27,145 bases of DNA, taken from a candidate division KSB1 bacterium. GTDB taxonomy: Bacteria > Zhuqueibacterota > JdFR-76 > DREG01. The position numbers and the translations under genes are program-made. Under the pieces are notes generated by a model. It searched no databases. It saw only the letters and a program-made list of their open reading frames with translations, and was not told the origin of the DNA. This document shows, piece by piece, positions 1 to 9,187 of the stretch. Each line of letters starts with the position of its first letter. The stretch's first letter is position 1. The DNA lies in contig JADFJB010000057.1 of NCBI GenBank assembly GCA_022566355.1, positions 1 through 27,145 on the forward strand. Reading direction: 5' to 3'.

Positions 1-85
1 ATTTAACCTGGTTGAAATGGTCATTAAAAAAGGCCGGACCGTGTTTGCCAGAGGGACTGTTGTATCAGAGGAACTTTACGATTGA
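1..85 (+). CDS. 3' end of an unidentified protein (partial)
   Basis: An open frame enters from the left edge and stops at TGA 83-85, leaving 27 C-terminal residues. The tail contains VIKKGRTVFARG. A beta-strand pattern of the type 'vIkxGrxV' is common at the C-termini of amidohydrolases, but thioesterase-fold proteins can look similar, so I do not assign a function. The next gene begins 57 bases downstream, so this gene may share its transcript. The frame and stop are directly visible; the identity is unknown. Confidence 0.45.
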   Translation, partial: FNLVEMVIKKGRTVFARGTVVSEELYD

Positions 86-141
86 ACTCCAGTAAAAAAA
101 TAGTATTCATTATTTATTTGATGTAAGAAGGAGCAAGTTTT

Positions 142-1296
142 TTGAGAAAAATAATCACCCCCCAATTGTTTTTATTGTTACTGCTTTCAGTTTCCATTTC
201 CTGTTCATCTTCGGATAACCCCTTCAGTTTAAGTGATGTTGAGAGAAGTGAATTTATTTCCGTTCTGAAAGTCGAATTGGTTGGCGCCGAAAATGAAACA
301 ACAGTAGATAAGGCAGTCCCTGAGATAGGGACAAGTGACCAATTATTAGTCGGAAAATATAGGGGCGTAGAAAGTGGGATAGTCGTTAAATTTGAGTCAA
401 TCAGTGATAATATATCCGGCACTATTAAAGAAGCCTTATTGATTTTTAATCAAATTGGCAATATAACCGGTGATTCTACAAACAGCATTTCTGTTGAAGC
501 TCATGAGGTGACAACTTCTTGGACAACTGAAAACGTCGATCCGGCGGCAATTTTATTGTCATCCGGAACAGAACTTTTGGGTAGTGTAACATTTGCTATA
601 GATAGTACTGGCCTGGATACGATTCGTATTTCCGAAGAGCTTGTTCAACGTTGGTTAGACCAACCCGGTTCTAACAATGGTGTCCTGGTTTTGGCTCCGA
701 ATGCAGAAGATATATTCGTATATTCATCTGATGAAAAAAGTCTTGGGCCTATTTTAGCTTTGACCTATATTGAAAATGATTCCACAAAAAATGTTACATT
801 ATCAGATTCTGATGCTTCTTCAGTTTTCACCTTTGAAGCCATACCTGCCGATCGGCATTCTATTTCAACTGGATTGGAATCGGAGTTATTTATCAGTTTT
901 TCTTTTCCGGACATCCCGGATAATGCCACGATCAATTTTGCAAATATTGTTATGAAAGTTGATACAGCTAATTCAATTTTTCCGTCTACTGAAACTTTCT
1001 TTTCGCTTACAAGGATAATCGCAATTTTGAGTGATGGTCAATTTACCGGTGAGGTTGACTCCACAGTTATTGGCCTTACGAATTACAATAACGGCCCGCA
1101 GTTGACCGTTGAAATTACTGCGTTGCTTCAGTTGGCAATCAATGAGAAAAAGGAAGATTTCGGATTTCGTATAGCTACTTTGGATCCTACCAGAAGCATC
1201 TTTAGAACATTGCTATATACGAGCGAAGCGGATTCAACCAATAAACCCAGAGCGGAAATATTCTATACTCTTCCACCAGTATCCCAAAGCAATTAA
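142..1296 (+). CDS. Lipoprotein with two DNRLRE-like modules
   Basis: A 384-residue predicted surface or periplasmic lipoprotein of unknown function. Residues 1-21 form a signal peptide with a run of leucines ending in SISC, so Cys21 is the likely lipidated residue; the -3 position is Ser, which is a loose lipobox. Residues about 60-210 resemble the DNRLRE domain: LLVGKYRG near the start, an A-LLIFNQ strand, a TTSWTTENV segment, and a GPILALTYI end strand. Residues about 230-378 repeat the same plan more loosely. DNRLRE domains are beta-rich and often found on secreted proteins. The start is TTG 142, with AAGGAG at 128-133, eight bases upstream. The barrel gene starts 10 bases after the stop, so the two are probably cotranslated. 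The domain assignment comes from pattern recognition only. Confidence 0.7.
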   Translation: MRKIITPQLFLLLLLSVSISCSSSDNPFSLSDVERSEFISVLKVELVGAENETTVDKAVPEIGTSDQLLVGKYRGVESGIVVKFESISDNISGTIKEALLIFNQIGNITGDSTNSISVEAHEVTTSWTTENVDPAAILLSSGTELLGSVTFAIDSTGLDTIRISEELVQRWLDQPGSNNGVLVLAPNAEDIFVYSSDEKSLGPILALTYIENDSTKNVTLSDSDASSVFTFEAIPADRHSISTGLESELFISFSFPDIPDNATINFANIVMKVDTANSIFPSTETFFSLTRIIAILSDGQFTGEVDSTVIGLTNYNNGPQLTVEITALLQLAINEKKEDFGFRIATLDPTRSIFRTLLYTSEADSTNKPRAEIFYTLPPVSQSN

Positions 1297-1306
1297 TGGA
1301 GGCTTC

Positions 1307-2509
1307 ATGTTTCAGAAGTTAAATAAAGTTTTAGTTTTTTTTATTTTTTCCCTTTCATGCTCAACAGTTTCTTTTGCAGATGGTTCGATTTATTCGCTAC
1401 GGGGGCTTGGGCTTCAGTATCATTATTATGGGAATCGCGCAACAGGAATGGGCGGAGCGATTATTGCGATCTCAGATCCAAATGATTTAAATTGGTTAAA
1501 CCCTGCTGCTTTGGCGGGAATTAACCGGGTCCGATTTTCTTCCCAATTTATTATGCAAACTCTAAATATAGAAAATAGCAACCAAAAACATAAAACAAAT
1601 TATGCTAATTTTAACGGGTTTATGGGAGCATTTCCAATATCTTCCGGAATCGGAATTGGCTTTGGTTTGCAACCGATTACCAAAATAAATTATAGTTTCG
1701 AAACGCTAGATACAATAGGTGTTTACGACTACACTACGTCTGTGAACAGCTTTGGGGGTCTTAATCGTGTTTTTATTTCAAGTGGATTTAAAATTCATTC
1801 CAGATTGCGATTGGGAGTCAGTTTCAGCTATGTGTTTGGGAAAGCCAATGAAGATTGGCGAGTTAATTATGTAAGTGAACGCTTCATAGACACACGTGAC
1901 GAATTTAGTTCAAGATTTAAAGGATTTAGCACAAGGTTTGGTGCTGTACTAAATCCAATAAAAGGATTAAACATCGGTGGAGTTTATGAAACTAAATACG
2001 ATTTGAGTCGAAATTTTGAAGAAGTTTATTTCGGTAATCAAACTATTACCAGCACCTCTGATTTTGATTTTCCAGGTTTGTGGGGAGTTGGAATTTCTTA
2101 TCAAATGAAGCAGAAATTTCTTTTGGCATTTGATTATGTAAATCAAGATTGGAGTACATATCCCTCAAATACTCAAAATAGTATTTCGGAATTTACTAAT
2201 TTTGAGCGGATTTCCTTCGGTCTGGAATATACTCCAGCAGTGGATAAATTCGCTAAGTTTCTTCAGAGAAGCAAATACAGAATTGGTTTCGCAATGGAGC
2301 AACCATATGTGCTTGATTATTCAGGAAGAGAATTATCAACTATTTTTGTGACTGCCGGGTTAGGAATACCTTTTGCCAGCCGTAGCGGATCAATTGATCT
2401 GGCAATTGAATATGGTAAACGAGGCAGCGTATCTGATAATACTTTCGAGGAACAGATATTTCGACTTAGCTTTTATGTTACCGGCGGTGAGTTGTGGTTC
2501 CAGCGATAA
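1307..2509 (+). CDS. FadL/PorV-like outer-membrane beta-barrel protein
   Basis: A 400-residue outer-membrane protein. A signal peptide (residues 1-24, ending VSFA) precedes a mature chain rich in alternating aromatic strands, as in the OmpP1/FadL and UPF0164/PorV group. The N-terminal block at residues 44-70 (RATGMGG, then ISDPNDLNWLNPAALA) is the hallmark of that group. The C-terminus ends in a strand, VTGGELWFQR, with an aromatic residue near the end, as expected for barrel insertion. FadL members move hydrophobic substrates, while PorV is a type IX secretion component; sequence alone does not separate these. GGAGG lies just upstream of ATG 1307. The preceding DNRLRE lipoprotein is a plausible partner. 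Confidence is high for the barrel and low for any particular transport role. Confidence 0.8.
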   Translation: MFQKLNKVLVFFIFSLSCSTVSFADGSIYSLRGLGLQYHYYGNRATGMGGAIIAISDPNDLNWLNPAALAGINRVRFSSQFIMQTLNIENSNQKHKTNYANFNGFMGAFPISSGIGIGFGLQPITKINYSFETLDTIGVYDYTTSVNSFGGLNRVFISSGFKIHSRLRLGVSFSYVFGKANEDWRVNYVSERFIDTRDEFSSRFKGFSTRFGAVLNPIKGLNIGGVYETKYDLSRNFEEVYFGNQTITSTSDFDFPGLWGVGISYQMKQKFLLAFDYVNQDWSTYPSNTQNSISEFTNFERISFGLEYTPAVDKFAKFLQRSKYRIGFAMEQPYVLDYSGRELSTIFVTAGLGIPFASRSGSIDLAIEYGKRGSVSDNTFEEQIFRLSFYVTGGELWFQR

Positions 2510-2560
2510 TAAGCCAAAATTAATACATGTAATTCTTGTAACAAATCCTTCAAAAATACC

Positions 2561-2592
2561 TTGACATTAGAACTATTATTTACTTAATTTTG
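2561..2592 (+). promoter_or_regulatory. Candidate promoter of the TPR gene, Bacteroidetes-like
   Basis: TTGACA at 2561-2566 is followed, 21 bases after its TTG, by TAATTTTG at 2585-2592, which matches the TAnnTTTG -7 element of Bacteroidetes primary sigma factors. The same stretch also reads as TTGACA-17-TTAATT for a conventional sigma-70 promoter. It lies in the 140-base gap before the TPR gene, about 58 bases from its start codon. Confidence 0.45.
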
Positions 2593-2649
2593 CATTGATG
2601 TTTAGAATTCAACTAGAAATATGTTCAAAAAAAAATCGGAGGTCATCAA

Positions 2650-3933
2650 TTGAAGAAAAAACTTAAATTAAGTCGGAAAACGTTTTCTGTTTGGGGAATT
2701 TTATTAGGGCCATTTCTTCTCTATCTTATTTATACAATCGGTTGTACACAGTCAGCAGGAACCAAGCAGGCTATGAGTCCGGAGAGGAAAAAAGCGATTG
2801 AAGATTCTCTTCAAAAAGTCAAAGAATTTGAGATTACTAAAAATTGGAGTACGGCTTTCGAGTACTACAAAAACGAAAACTATACTGATGCAAAACGTTA
2901 TATAATGAAAGTCATCCAATTAGATCCTGAAATGCAATTAGCTGATAAAATTCATTACAATGATATTTATGCACGCCTGTCAAATTGCTATGTCAAAGCT
3001 AATATGCCGGATAGCGCCCAAAGTGCTCTTGAGCAGGGATTAAAATACTTCCCGGATAATATTTACTTGCACGAGAGTTTAGGTTTCATGTTTCGGAAGA
3101 GAAATCAATTTGATGGTGCGATAAAACATTATAAAAAAGTCTCTGAATTACAAACTGACAAATCTGAAATTTATAAAATACTTGGGGATTTATATCGACG
3201 TACGCAACAAATTGATCTCGCTATTGAGCAATATGAGAATTATACTAAATTAGAGCCAAATGATCGAGATGCCAAGGACACATTGACCGGGATGTACAGT
3301 GCCACCGGAAGAAGTGAAGATGCATTAGCTAGTAAAGAAAAAATGTTAGAAGAGAATCCCGAAGATGCTGGTCTAATGTACGAATTGGCAACGGTTTATT
3401 TTGATGAAGGTAATTATCCTAAAGCTATAGTTATGTTTAATCGTTTGTTGCAAAAAGAACCTAAAAACACTGATGCTTTGAATAATGTTGTGGAAGCTCA
3501 TCTCAACACAGAAAATTATAGCAGCGCACTGAATGTCCTCCAAAAAATTCTAAATTTGGATAAGAATAATATCAATGTTATAATCAAAATGTCTGACGTT
3601 TACCGGACTCAAATTCGTTATACTACAGCCAGAAATTGGGCCAGGAGGGCACTTAAAATCGATAGAAACAGTGGACTAGCCTTTATTTCAATTGGTAAAA
3701 CTTATCAAGAAGCAGCTAAAACTTGCGTTGATAAAAAGGGTTCATTTAAATATGATGATCGATTGGTTTATCAAAAAGCTTACAATGAATTTAAAAAAGC
3801 CTCTCGTGATCCATTTATGAAAGGACAAGCTGAAAGACATATGAAAGGTATTGAAGGAAATTTACCGACGGCAGAAGATAAATTCATGAATACTTATACA
3901 GAACCTAAAGAAGCTTGCTACAAATGGATTTAA
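2650..3933 (+). CDS. TPR-repeat protein, probable lipoprotein
   Basis: A 427-residue protein with a basic N-terminus, a hydrophobic segment at residues about 14-30 and Cys32 in IYTIGC. It is either a lipoprotein or a protein held by an N-terminal membrane anchor. Residues about 60-350 contain roughly eight tandem tetratricopeptide repeats with typical spacing, for example IYKILGDLYRRTQQIDLAIE and LMYELATVYFDEGNYPKAIV. A final degenerate repeat at about 350-390 carries an insertion. TPR arrays bind other proteins, and the partner cannot be read here. Cys residues near 359 and 424 could pair if periplasmic. The start is TTG 2650 with a strong CGGAGGTC at 2637-2644. The gene has its own candidate promoter and is followed by a strong terminator, so it is probably monocistronic. 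Confidence 0.75.
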   Translation: MKKKLKLSRKTFSVWGILLGPFLLYLIYTIGCTQSAGTKQAMSPERKKAIEDSLQKVKEFEITKNWSTAFEYYKNENYTDAKRYIMKVIQLDPEMQLADKIHYNDIYARLSNCYVKANMPDSAQSALEQGLKYFPDNIYLHESLGFMFRKRNQFDGAIKHYKKVSELQTDKSEIYKILGDLYRRTQQIDLAIEQYENYTKLEPNDRDAKDTLTGMYSATGRSEDALASKEKMLEENPEDAGLMYELATVYFDEGNYPKAIVMFNRLLQKEPKNTDALNNVVEAHLNTENYSSALNVLQKILNLDKNNINVIIKMSDVYRTQIRYTTARNWARRALKIDRNSGLAFISIGKTYQEAAKTCVDKKGSFKYDDRLVYQKAYNEFKKASRDPFMKGQAERHMKGIEGNLPTAEDKFMNTYTEPKEACYKWI

Positions 3934-3983
3934 GTGGAGATTAATTTCATATTGCTCTTTTGAAAGTTTATATTAGTTTGATG

Positions 3984-4017
3984 AAAAATTGGCGTCTGTA
4001 TGACGCCAATTTTTTTT
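3984..4017 (+). terminator. Rho-independent terminator after the TPR gene
   Basis: A perfect 13-bp inverted repeat (3984-3996 with 4002-4014) encloses a five-base loop TGTAT and runs into T residues to 4017. The GC core is GGCGTC/GACGCC. It sits 50 bases after the TPR stop. The ATG at 4000, which could be taken as an upstream glyA start, lies in this loop, so the terminator argues for the glyA start at 4042. Confidence 0.88.
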
Positions 4018-4041
4018 AATAGTGTCCTAAAGGATTTAAGC

Positions 4042-5343
4042 ATGTTTCGGTATGATGAATTGCGAGATACGGATGTTGAAGTATATGATTCCATAGTAGG
4101 AGAAATTCGTCGGCAAAACAATGTGCTTGAGTTAATCGCTTCGGAGAATTTTGTTAGCTTAGCTGTAGCCCAGGCGCTTGGAAATGTAATGACGAATAAA
4201 TATGCCGAGGGATTACCATCCAAAAGATATTATGGGGGCTGTGAGTTTGTGGATATTGCCGAAAATCTCGCACGCGAACGCGCTAAACAATTATTTGATG
4301 CAGATCATGTAAATGTTCAGCCGCATTCTGGCGCTCAAGCAAACATGGCTGCTTTCCTGGCATTTCTAAAACCTGGTGATAAAATTATGGGGATGAATTT
4401 AGCACACGGTGGACACTTAACCCATGGCAGCCCAGTTAATATTTCCGGGAAATATTTTAAGATTATTCCTTATGGGGTTCGTAGAGATACAGGTTATATT
4501 GATATGGATGAAGTAGAATCGCTGGCTAAGAAAGAGCGACCAAAGTTGATTCTCGCTGGTGCAAGCGCTTATTCAAGAGAAATTGATTACAAAGCATTTC
4601 GTCTCATTGCTGATCAAACCGGGGCAAAATTAATGGCAGATATCGCACATCCGGCTGGCTTAATAGCATCCGGACTCATAAAAAGTCCCATACCCTACAC
4701 TCATGTTGTAACGACTACGACTCATAAAACATTACGAGGGCCACGCGGCGGAATGATAATGGTAGGTAGAGATGGTGAAAATGATATGGGCATAACCACA
4801 CCCAAAGGCAAGGTTAGAAAATGGTCGGAGTTGATCGATAGTGCTGTGTTCCCGGGTATTCAAGGTGGTCCCTTAATGCATGTGATTGCTGCAAAAGCAG
4901 TTGCATTTAAAGAAGCCCTTCAACCTGGTTTTATTGAGTATTCAAAACAGGTTATTCAAAATGCGAAAACGATGGCTGCCGAGTTATTGGAAAAAGGTTA
5001 TGATATTGTTTCCGGGGGAACTGATACACATTTGATTCTTGTTGATTTAAGCAACCGTGGAATTACAGGTAAAATAGCAGAACGTGCATTGGAGAATTCG
5101 GGAATAACGGCAAATAAAAATATGGTTCCATTTGATACCCAAAGTCCTTTTGTAACCAGTGGAATTCGTATTGGTACACCGGCGTTGACCACAAGAGGGA
5201 TGAAGGAAGAACAAATGCGAATCATTGCATCGCTCATCGATAAGATATTAACTTCTCCTGATGATGAAAATATTACAAGGGAAGTTCAAAATGAAGTCCA
5301 AAATTTGTGTGAACAATTTCCATTATATACACTGCCTAATTAA
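4042..5343 (+). CDS. glyA: Serine hydroxymethyltransferase
   Basis: A cytoplasmic PLP enzyme that interconverts serine plus tetrahydrofolate with glycine plus 5,10-methylene-tetrahydrofolate, the main source of one-carbon units. The 433-residue chain matches the family length. The N-terminal block includes [14 protein letters not shown] and the substrate loop [15 protein letters not shown]. The Schiff-base lysine is Lys229 in [14 protein letters not shown], the same number as in E. coli. The start is ATG 4042 because AAAGGA at 4029-4034 lies seven bases upstream. The in-frame ATG at 4000 falls inside a terminator hairpin and would add 14 non-conserved residues. nrdR follows after 15 bases and probably shares the transcript. 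The sequence shows no frameshift and no missing catalytic residue. Confidence 0.97.
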   Translation: MFRYDELRDTDVEVYDSIVGEIRRQNNVLELIASENFVSLAVAQALGNVMTNKYAEGLPSKRYYGGCEFVDIAENLARERAKQLFDADHVNVQPHSGAQANMAAFLAFLKPGDKIMGMNLAHGGHLTHGSPVNISGKYFKIIPYGVRRDTGYIDMDEVESLAKKERPKLILAGASAYSREIDYKAFRLIADQTGAKLMADIAHPAGLIASGLIKSPIPYTHVVTTTTHKTLRGPRGGMIMVGRDGENDMGITTPKGKVRKWSELIDSAVFPGIQGGPLMHVIAAKAVAFKEALQPGFIEYSKQVIQNAKTMAAELLEKGYDIVSGGTDTHLILVDLSNRGITGKIAERALENSGITANKNMVPFDTQSPFVTSGIRIGTPALTTRGMKEEQMRIIASLIDKILTSPDDENITREVQNEVQNLCEQFPLYTLPN

Positions 5344-5358
5344 AGTTGGGACTTAAAT

Positions 5359-5808
5359 ATGAAATGTCCATATTGCGGCGTAAATTCCGATAAAGTCATT
5401 GACTCCCGGGAAATAACAAATGGATACATCATAAGACGAAGACGTAATTGTTTAAATTGTAAGAGAAAATTCACAACGAAAGAATTTGTTGTCGATTTAC
5501 CTATTGTTATCATTAAGCACGGGGGTATTCGAGAGGCTTTTGATCGGAAAAAATTACAAAAAGGAATTGTAAGAGCTTGCAATAAACGGCCAATTTCGGC
5601 AGAACAAATAGATCAAATTGTGGGTCAAATTGAAGGGGAGTTGCAAGATTTAAAAACTAGGGAAATTGAAGCTCATATAGTAGGCGATTGCGTAATGAAA
5701 CATCTACGAAAAATTGATGACGTTGCCTACATTCGATTCGCATCTGTTTATCATAAATTTGAAAGCAAAGAAGAATTTTTGGTAGAACTTAAACGACTGC
5801 AAAAGTAA
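5359..5808 (+). CDS. nrdR: Transcriptional repressor NrdR
   Basis: A 149-residue ATP/dATP-sensing repressor that binds NrdR boxes upstream of ribonucleotide reductase operons. The N-terminal zinc ribbon has Cys3, Cys6, Cys31 and Cys34 (CPYC and CLNC) around the basic IIRRRRN segment. It is followed by an ATP-cone domain (residues about 46-140), which starts near VIIKHGGIREAFDRKK and contains VAYIRFASVYHKF. Length and motif spacing are normal. The gene follows glyA by 15 bases with only a weak ribosome binding site, consistent with coupling. The glyA-nrdR pairing recurs in several phyla, though neither protein regulates the other as far as I know. No ribonucleotide reductase gene lies in this window. 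The opposite-strand foldase gene converges on it from the right. Confidence 0.96.
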   Translation: MKCPYCGVNSDKVIDSREITNGYIIRRRRNCLNCKRKFTTKEFVVDLPIVIIKHGGIREAFDRKKLQKGIVRACNKRPISAEQIDQIVGQIEGELQDLKTREIEAHIVGDCVMKHLRKIDDVAYIRFASVYHKFESKEEFLVELKRLQK

Positions 5809-6007
5809 CCAGGGCGATATCAGATCAATTTTAAAAGGAATGTTTTTGCAAAAGGGGTTGTAATTTCGTTAAATAAATTTAAGAAAAAGTTCAGGCAGAA
5901 ATAAGGCCATCCTAAATATCGATTAAATACATCACGAGCTCTCAACAGTAGATTGAATGGCCTAGCAATGAGAGATTAAAAATTGGATTGTTAACAACCT
6001 ATTTCTT

Positions 6008-7816
6008 TTAAGATCTGTTTGGCCGTGAATCTTTTATTTCAGCTTGTTCTTTTAGATGAGCATACCAATATGTAAATGATTGTTGCCGTTTTTGATTCAA
6101 TAATTGTTGATAAAGTAAAGCTTTTTGTGTCTCGAATCCTGCTTCATCTATGGCTAGCTTATTGACTAGCTTAATCAGGTAATATCCTCGAATCCCCTCA
6201 ACCGGTTCTGAAATTTCATTATCATTCAAAGAGAAAGTCGTTCCGATGAATTCGGGGTCCCTACCAACTGAAGGAATGGTTTCATCCCTCGTAAAGTTAG
6301 TAGTGGTTTTGATTTCCAGGGAATCTTCGGCCGCAATTCGTTCGAAATCATCCGAGACAGTCATTCTTGATCTAATTTTTGCTGCTTTTTGGTGAGCCAT
6401 TTCTTTACGCATATCAGCTCGTAGAATATTACGAATACTAATTTGAACGTCATCGATTGGTTTAATTCTTTTTTCTTGAATTTCACTAACAGAGGCAACA
6501 ATAAACCCTTGATCGGTTTCAAATGGCTCCTCACGGACCGCTCCTATTTCAGAATTAAACACAAATTGACTGATGTCGTTCGAAAAGCCGATGCCGGGTA
6601 TAAAGCCGCCGGCATTAAAAAAAGCAGAACTAATGATGGTTAATGTGGAGTCATTGGCGATTAATTCGTCTAACTCATCATCTTCTAATGCAATTGCATC
6701 CATTGCGAATAACATTGCTTTGGTTTGCAAATCTCTTTGAGTTTGACTCCCAGGTTCAAATTTCAAAAGAATATGACTGGCACGTACTTTTTCTTCACCA
6801 TCTTCAGTTTTTTTCTCTTCTACTTTTAACAGGTGGAGCCCAAACTGGGTTTCAATCGGACCGACGACTTCTCCTACGTTTGCACCAAATGCTGCGTCTT
6901 CAAACGGTTTCACCATGGCGTTTTTCCCAAAAAATCCAAGGCTACCACCTGATCCTTGTGCAGTAGGATCTTCAGAAAAGGTTTCCGCGAGGGAGGCAAA
7001 ATCCTCGCCATTGTTTATCCTAACAAGCAGATCCTGTGCTTCATTCAACACTGCTTGAGAATCATAAGCGGTTGGAATTAAAGGAAATAGAACATAATCT
7101 ATTCTTCGTTTTTCTACTTCCCTGTATTTCTCCTGATTTTCATTATAGTAGGTTTCTATATCATTTTCGTCAATTTGAATATCCTCTGAAATGTAGTCAT
7201 TAGGATTAAAGAAAATATATTTCACATTTGCTTTTTCATTTTTCTTTACATATTCCCATCTAATTTGTTCGGGAGTGATAATCGTAGCGGCAGAAATGAG
7301 ATTTTGTAATTTTTGGTAAGGAAGCGTTGATCTGATATATTGTTCAACAGGCAGCCAATCATTTCTGGGGTCTGAAAGGGCTTGACGATATTTTACCATA
7401 TCGAAATAACCATCTGTCTGGAAGGTTTCATTTGTCCTAATGAGGTCAGGTGGATTATCTTTAATTATGGATATTACCTCACTATCAGTCGCAGCTATTC
7501 CTCTGCGCTTAATTTCTCTTAGCATTAATATTTCCTGTATCATCACTTCCCAAACCTGGTTTTCTATCTGATCCATTTCCTGGTCGGTAATTTCTCCGTT
7601 TCCCTGGCTCCTTCTAAAATCAATAATGTTTTGAATACTTTGGTAATATTGGTCGGCCATAATTTTTTCACCATCAACTTCACCCAGCACGTTAGTTCGG
7701 GTTCTCAACCCCGTAATGTCCATGCCCCATTCGAACACGATTAAGCCGACAAAAGAGCCGGCAATGACCCACACAAATATTTTGGCAACGGATCCTCTTA
7801 ATTTTTGCATTACCAT
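6008..7816 (-). CDS. PpiD/SurA-like peptidyl-prolyl isomerase, membrane-anchored
   Basis: A 602-residue periplasmic foldase anchored in the inner membrane, built like PpiD. A short cytoplasmic tail and one transmembrane helix (residues about 11-30) precede a SurA_N-type chaperone domain (about 42-230). The first parvulin domain spans about 237-337 and carries FSEDPTAQGSGGSLGFFGK and GPIETQFGLHLLKVEEK. A second parvulin-like region begins at RASHILLKF (residues 345-353) but lacks the SEDP/GGxLG signature, so it is probably structural. Its expected role is folding of envelope and outer-membrane proteins. The start at 7816 has AAGGA eight bases upstream on the minus strand; the ATG at 7810 is possible but too far from it. 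The gene converges on nrdR, with no clear terminator in the 199-base gap. Confidence 0.9.
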   Translation of the reverse strand: MVMQKLRGSVAKIFVWVIAGSFVGLIVFEWGMDITGLRTRTNVLGEVDGEKIMADQYYQSIQNIIDFRRSQGNGEITDQEMDQIENQVWEVMIQEILMLREIKRRGIAATDSEVISIIKDNPPDLIRTNETFQTDGYFDMVKYRQALSDPRNDWLPVEQYIRSTLPYQKLQNLISAATIITPEQIRWEYVKKNEKANVKYIFFNPNDYISEDIQIDENDIETYYNENQEKYREVEKRRIDYVLFPLIPTAYDSQAVLNEAQDLLVRINNGEDFASLAETFSEDPTAQGSGGSLGFFGKNAMVKPFEDAAFGANVGEVVGPIETQFGLHLLKVEEKKTEDGEEKVRASHILLKFEPGSQTQRDLQTKAMLFAMDAIALEDDELDELIANDSTLTIISSAFFNAGGFIPGIGFSNDISQFVFNSEIGAVREEPFETDQGFIVASVSEIQEKRIKPIDDVQISIRNILRADMRKEMAHQKAAKIRSRMTVSDDFERIAAEDSLEIKTTTNFTRDETIPSVGRDPEFIGTTFSLNDNEISEPVEGIRGYYLIKLVNKLAIDEAGFETQKALLYQQLLNQKRQQSFTYWYAHLKEQAEIKDSRPNRS

Positions 7817-7952
7817 TTTATAGATTCCTTCTTTGGTTGAAACTAAAAACTAGTTTTAATTAAATTTTCTATTTTTATAAAGCTTTAATTTACGATGGAA
7901 TTTGCCATCCATCCAACGAATTTACCAGAAAATAAATTGAAAATAAATGAGT

Positions 7953-9152
7953 TTAATTCCCCATCAAATCATTCTCAATATGCTGCCCCACTTTCGTTTT
8001 AATTTTTGGCCAAATTTTTTTACCCGGTTCTATTTGGTTATGATCTGCTAAAAGAACATCATCACCCAGAGTTGCTCCCAGGTTTGTTAGGCCTGTATCG
8101 ATCACCTGGTTTTTAATTTTACTTTTTATTGTTAGATGATCTTTAGAAGCGTGTTTTAGAATACAACTCTCACCGAGATTGACTCTTTCTCCGAGAACAG
8201 AATGTGAAATTTTACATAAATTGCCAATTTTGCTTGAACCCATGATTATTGAATTCTCTATCTGGCATCTAGTTCCGATCTGTGTATTGTTACCAATCGT
8301 TGTGTGTGGCCCGACTTTTGAGGATTTACCGATTACACAATTGGAGCCTATGCAAACCGGACCTTCAATAGTTACACTTTCTTGGATAATACTATCATGA
8401 CCAAGTTGGAGGGTGCCATTTAATTCCACGGAATTTTCCAAATGACCATCTATTATGTGATCAAAATTATGTTCAAAAAAATAGGTTTGAGTCTTTAATA
8501 AATCCCACGGATATCCTGTTGGCAACCAATATTCTTTCAAAGAGATTACTTGAAACGGTTGTTGTCTGGCAATATTGAGTACAGCGGAAGTAAGTTCGAT
8601 TTCTCCACGTTCACTTAACGGCGTTTTCTCAAGTTCATTAAAAATAGAAGAATCAAAAAGATAGCAGCCGACATTAGCTAGGTTACCAATATTTTCTTTT
8701 GGCTTTTCAACCAAGTTCAGAACTATGCCTTCATCATTTACCTGGTACACGCCATATAACGATGGATCTTTAACGATCATTGCCAACGCAGCATAGCGAA
8801 AATGCAATAATTTCATAATATCGCTTTTTGCGAATAAATCATCCCCATTCATCACGATACATCTATCAGTCACATAATGTGCCGCTTGTAAAACAGCATG
8901 TCCGGTGCCCAATTGTTCTTTTTGTTCAACATAAGTTAGTTTAATGCCTTTGTAATTTGAACCCAGGGTTTCTTGAATCATATCTTTACGATAACCGACA
9001 ATCAAAATGACTTCTTGAACAATATCTACCAATTGATCGAGGTTATAATAAATCGACGGTTTGTTAAGTACCGGTAATAGTGGCTTTGGCCTTGTAAGGG
9101 TTAGAGGGTAGGTTCTAGTGCTTTTTCCTGCTACCATCATAATAGCTTGCAT
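7953..9152 (-). CDS. Sugar-1-phosphate nucleotidyltransferase with beta-helix acyltransferase domain
   Basis: A 399-residue bifunctional-type enzyme with GlmU-like architecture. Residues 1-230 form a nucleotidyltransferase fold: AGKSTRTYPLTLTRPKP at 8-24 (a variant of the usual GxGTRxxPLT loop, with Ser in place of Gly), QLGTGHA at 80-86, and the metal-binding NGDD at 102-105. Residues about 250-380 are hexapeptide repeats (IGSNCVIGKSSKVG, IGNNTQIGTRCQIE) that form a left-handed beta-helix. The reaction is formation of an NDP-sugar, possibly preceded by acetylation as in GlmU or the archaeal ST0452 type. The sugar cannot be read from sequence. The start has GGAG six bases upstream on the minus strand. 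The foldase gene lies 136 bases downstream on the same strand, and uvrB is divergent. Confidence 0.85.
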   Translation of the reverse strand: MQAIMMVAGKSTRTYPLTLTRPKPLLPVLNKPSIYYNLDQLVDIVQEVILIVGYRKDMIQETLGSNYKGIKLTYVEQKEQLGTGHAVLQAAHYVTDRCIVMNGDDLFAKSDIMKLLHFRYAALAMIVKDPSLYGVYQVNDEGIVLNLVEKPKENIGNLANVGCYLFDSSIFNELEKTPLSERGEIELTSAVLNIARQQPFQVISLKEYWLPTGYPWDLLKTQTYFFEHNFDHIIDGHLENSVELNGTLQLGHDSIIQESVTIEGPVCIGSNCVIGKSSKVGPHTTIGNNTQIGTRCQIENSIIMGSSKIGNLCKISHSVLGERVNLGESCILKHASKDHLTIKSKIKNQVIDTGLTNLGATLGDDVLLADHNQIEPGKKIWPKIKTKVGQHIENDLMGN

Positions 9153-9187
9153 TCAATTCTCCATTGAGTTGATTGAATTCATAATAC

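Noticed and set aside
5988-5997. Palindrome TTGTTAACAA between the convergent nrdR and foldase genes
   Set aside because: A ten-base AT-rich palindrome without flanking symmetry or a T-tract is expected by chance; I do not call it a terminator.
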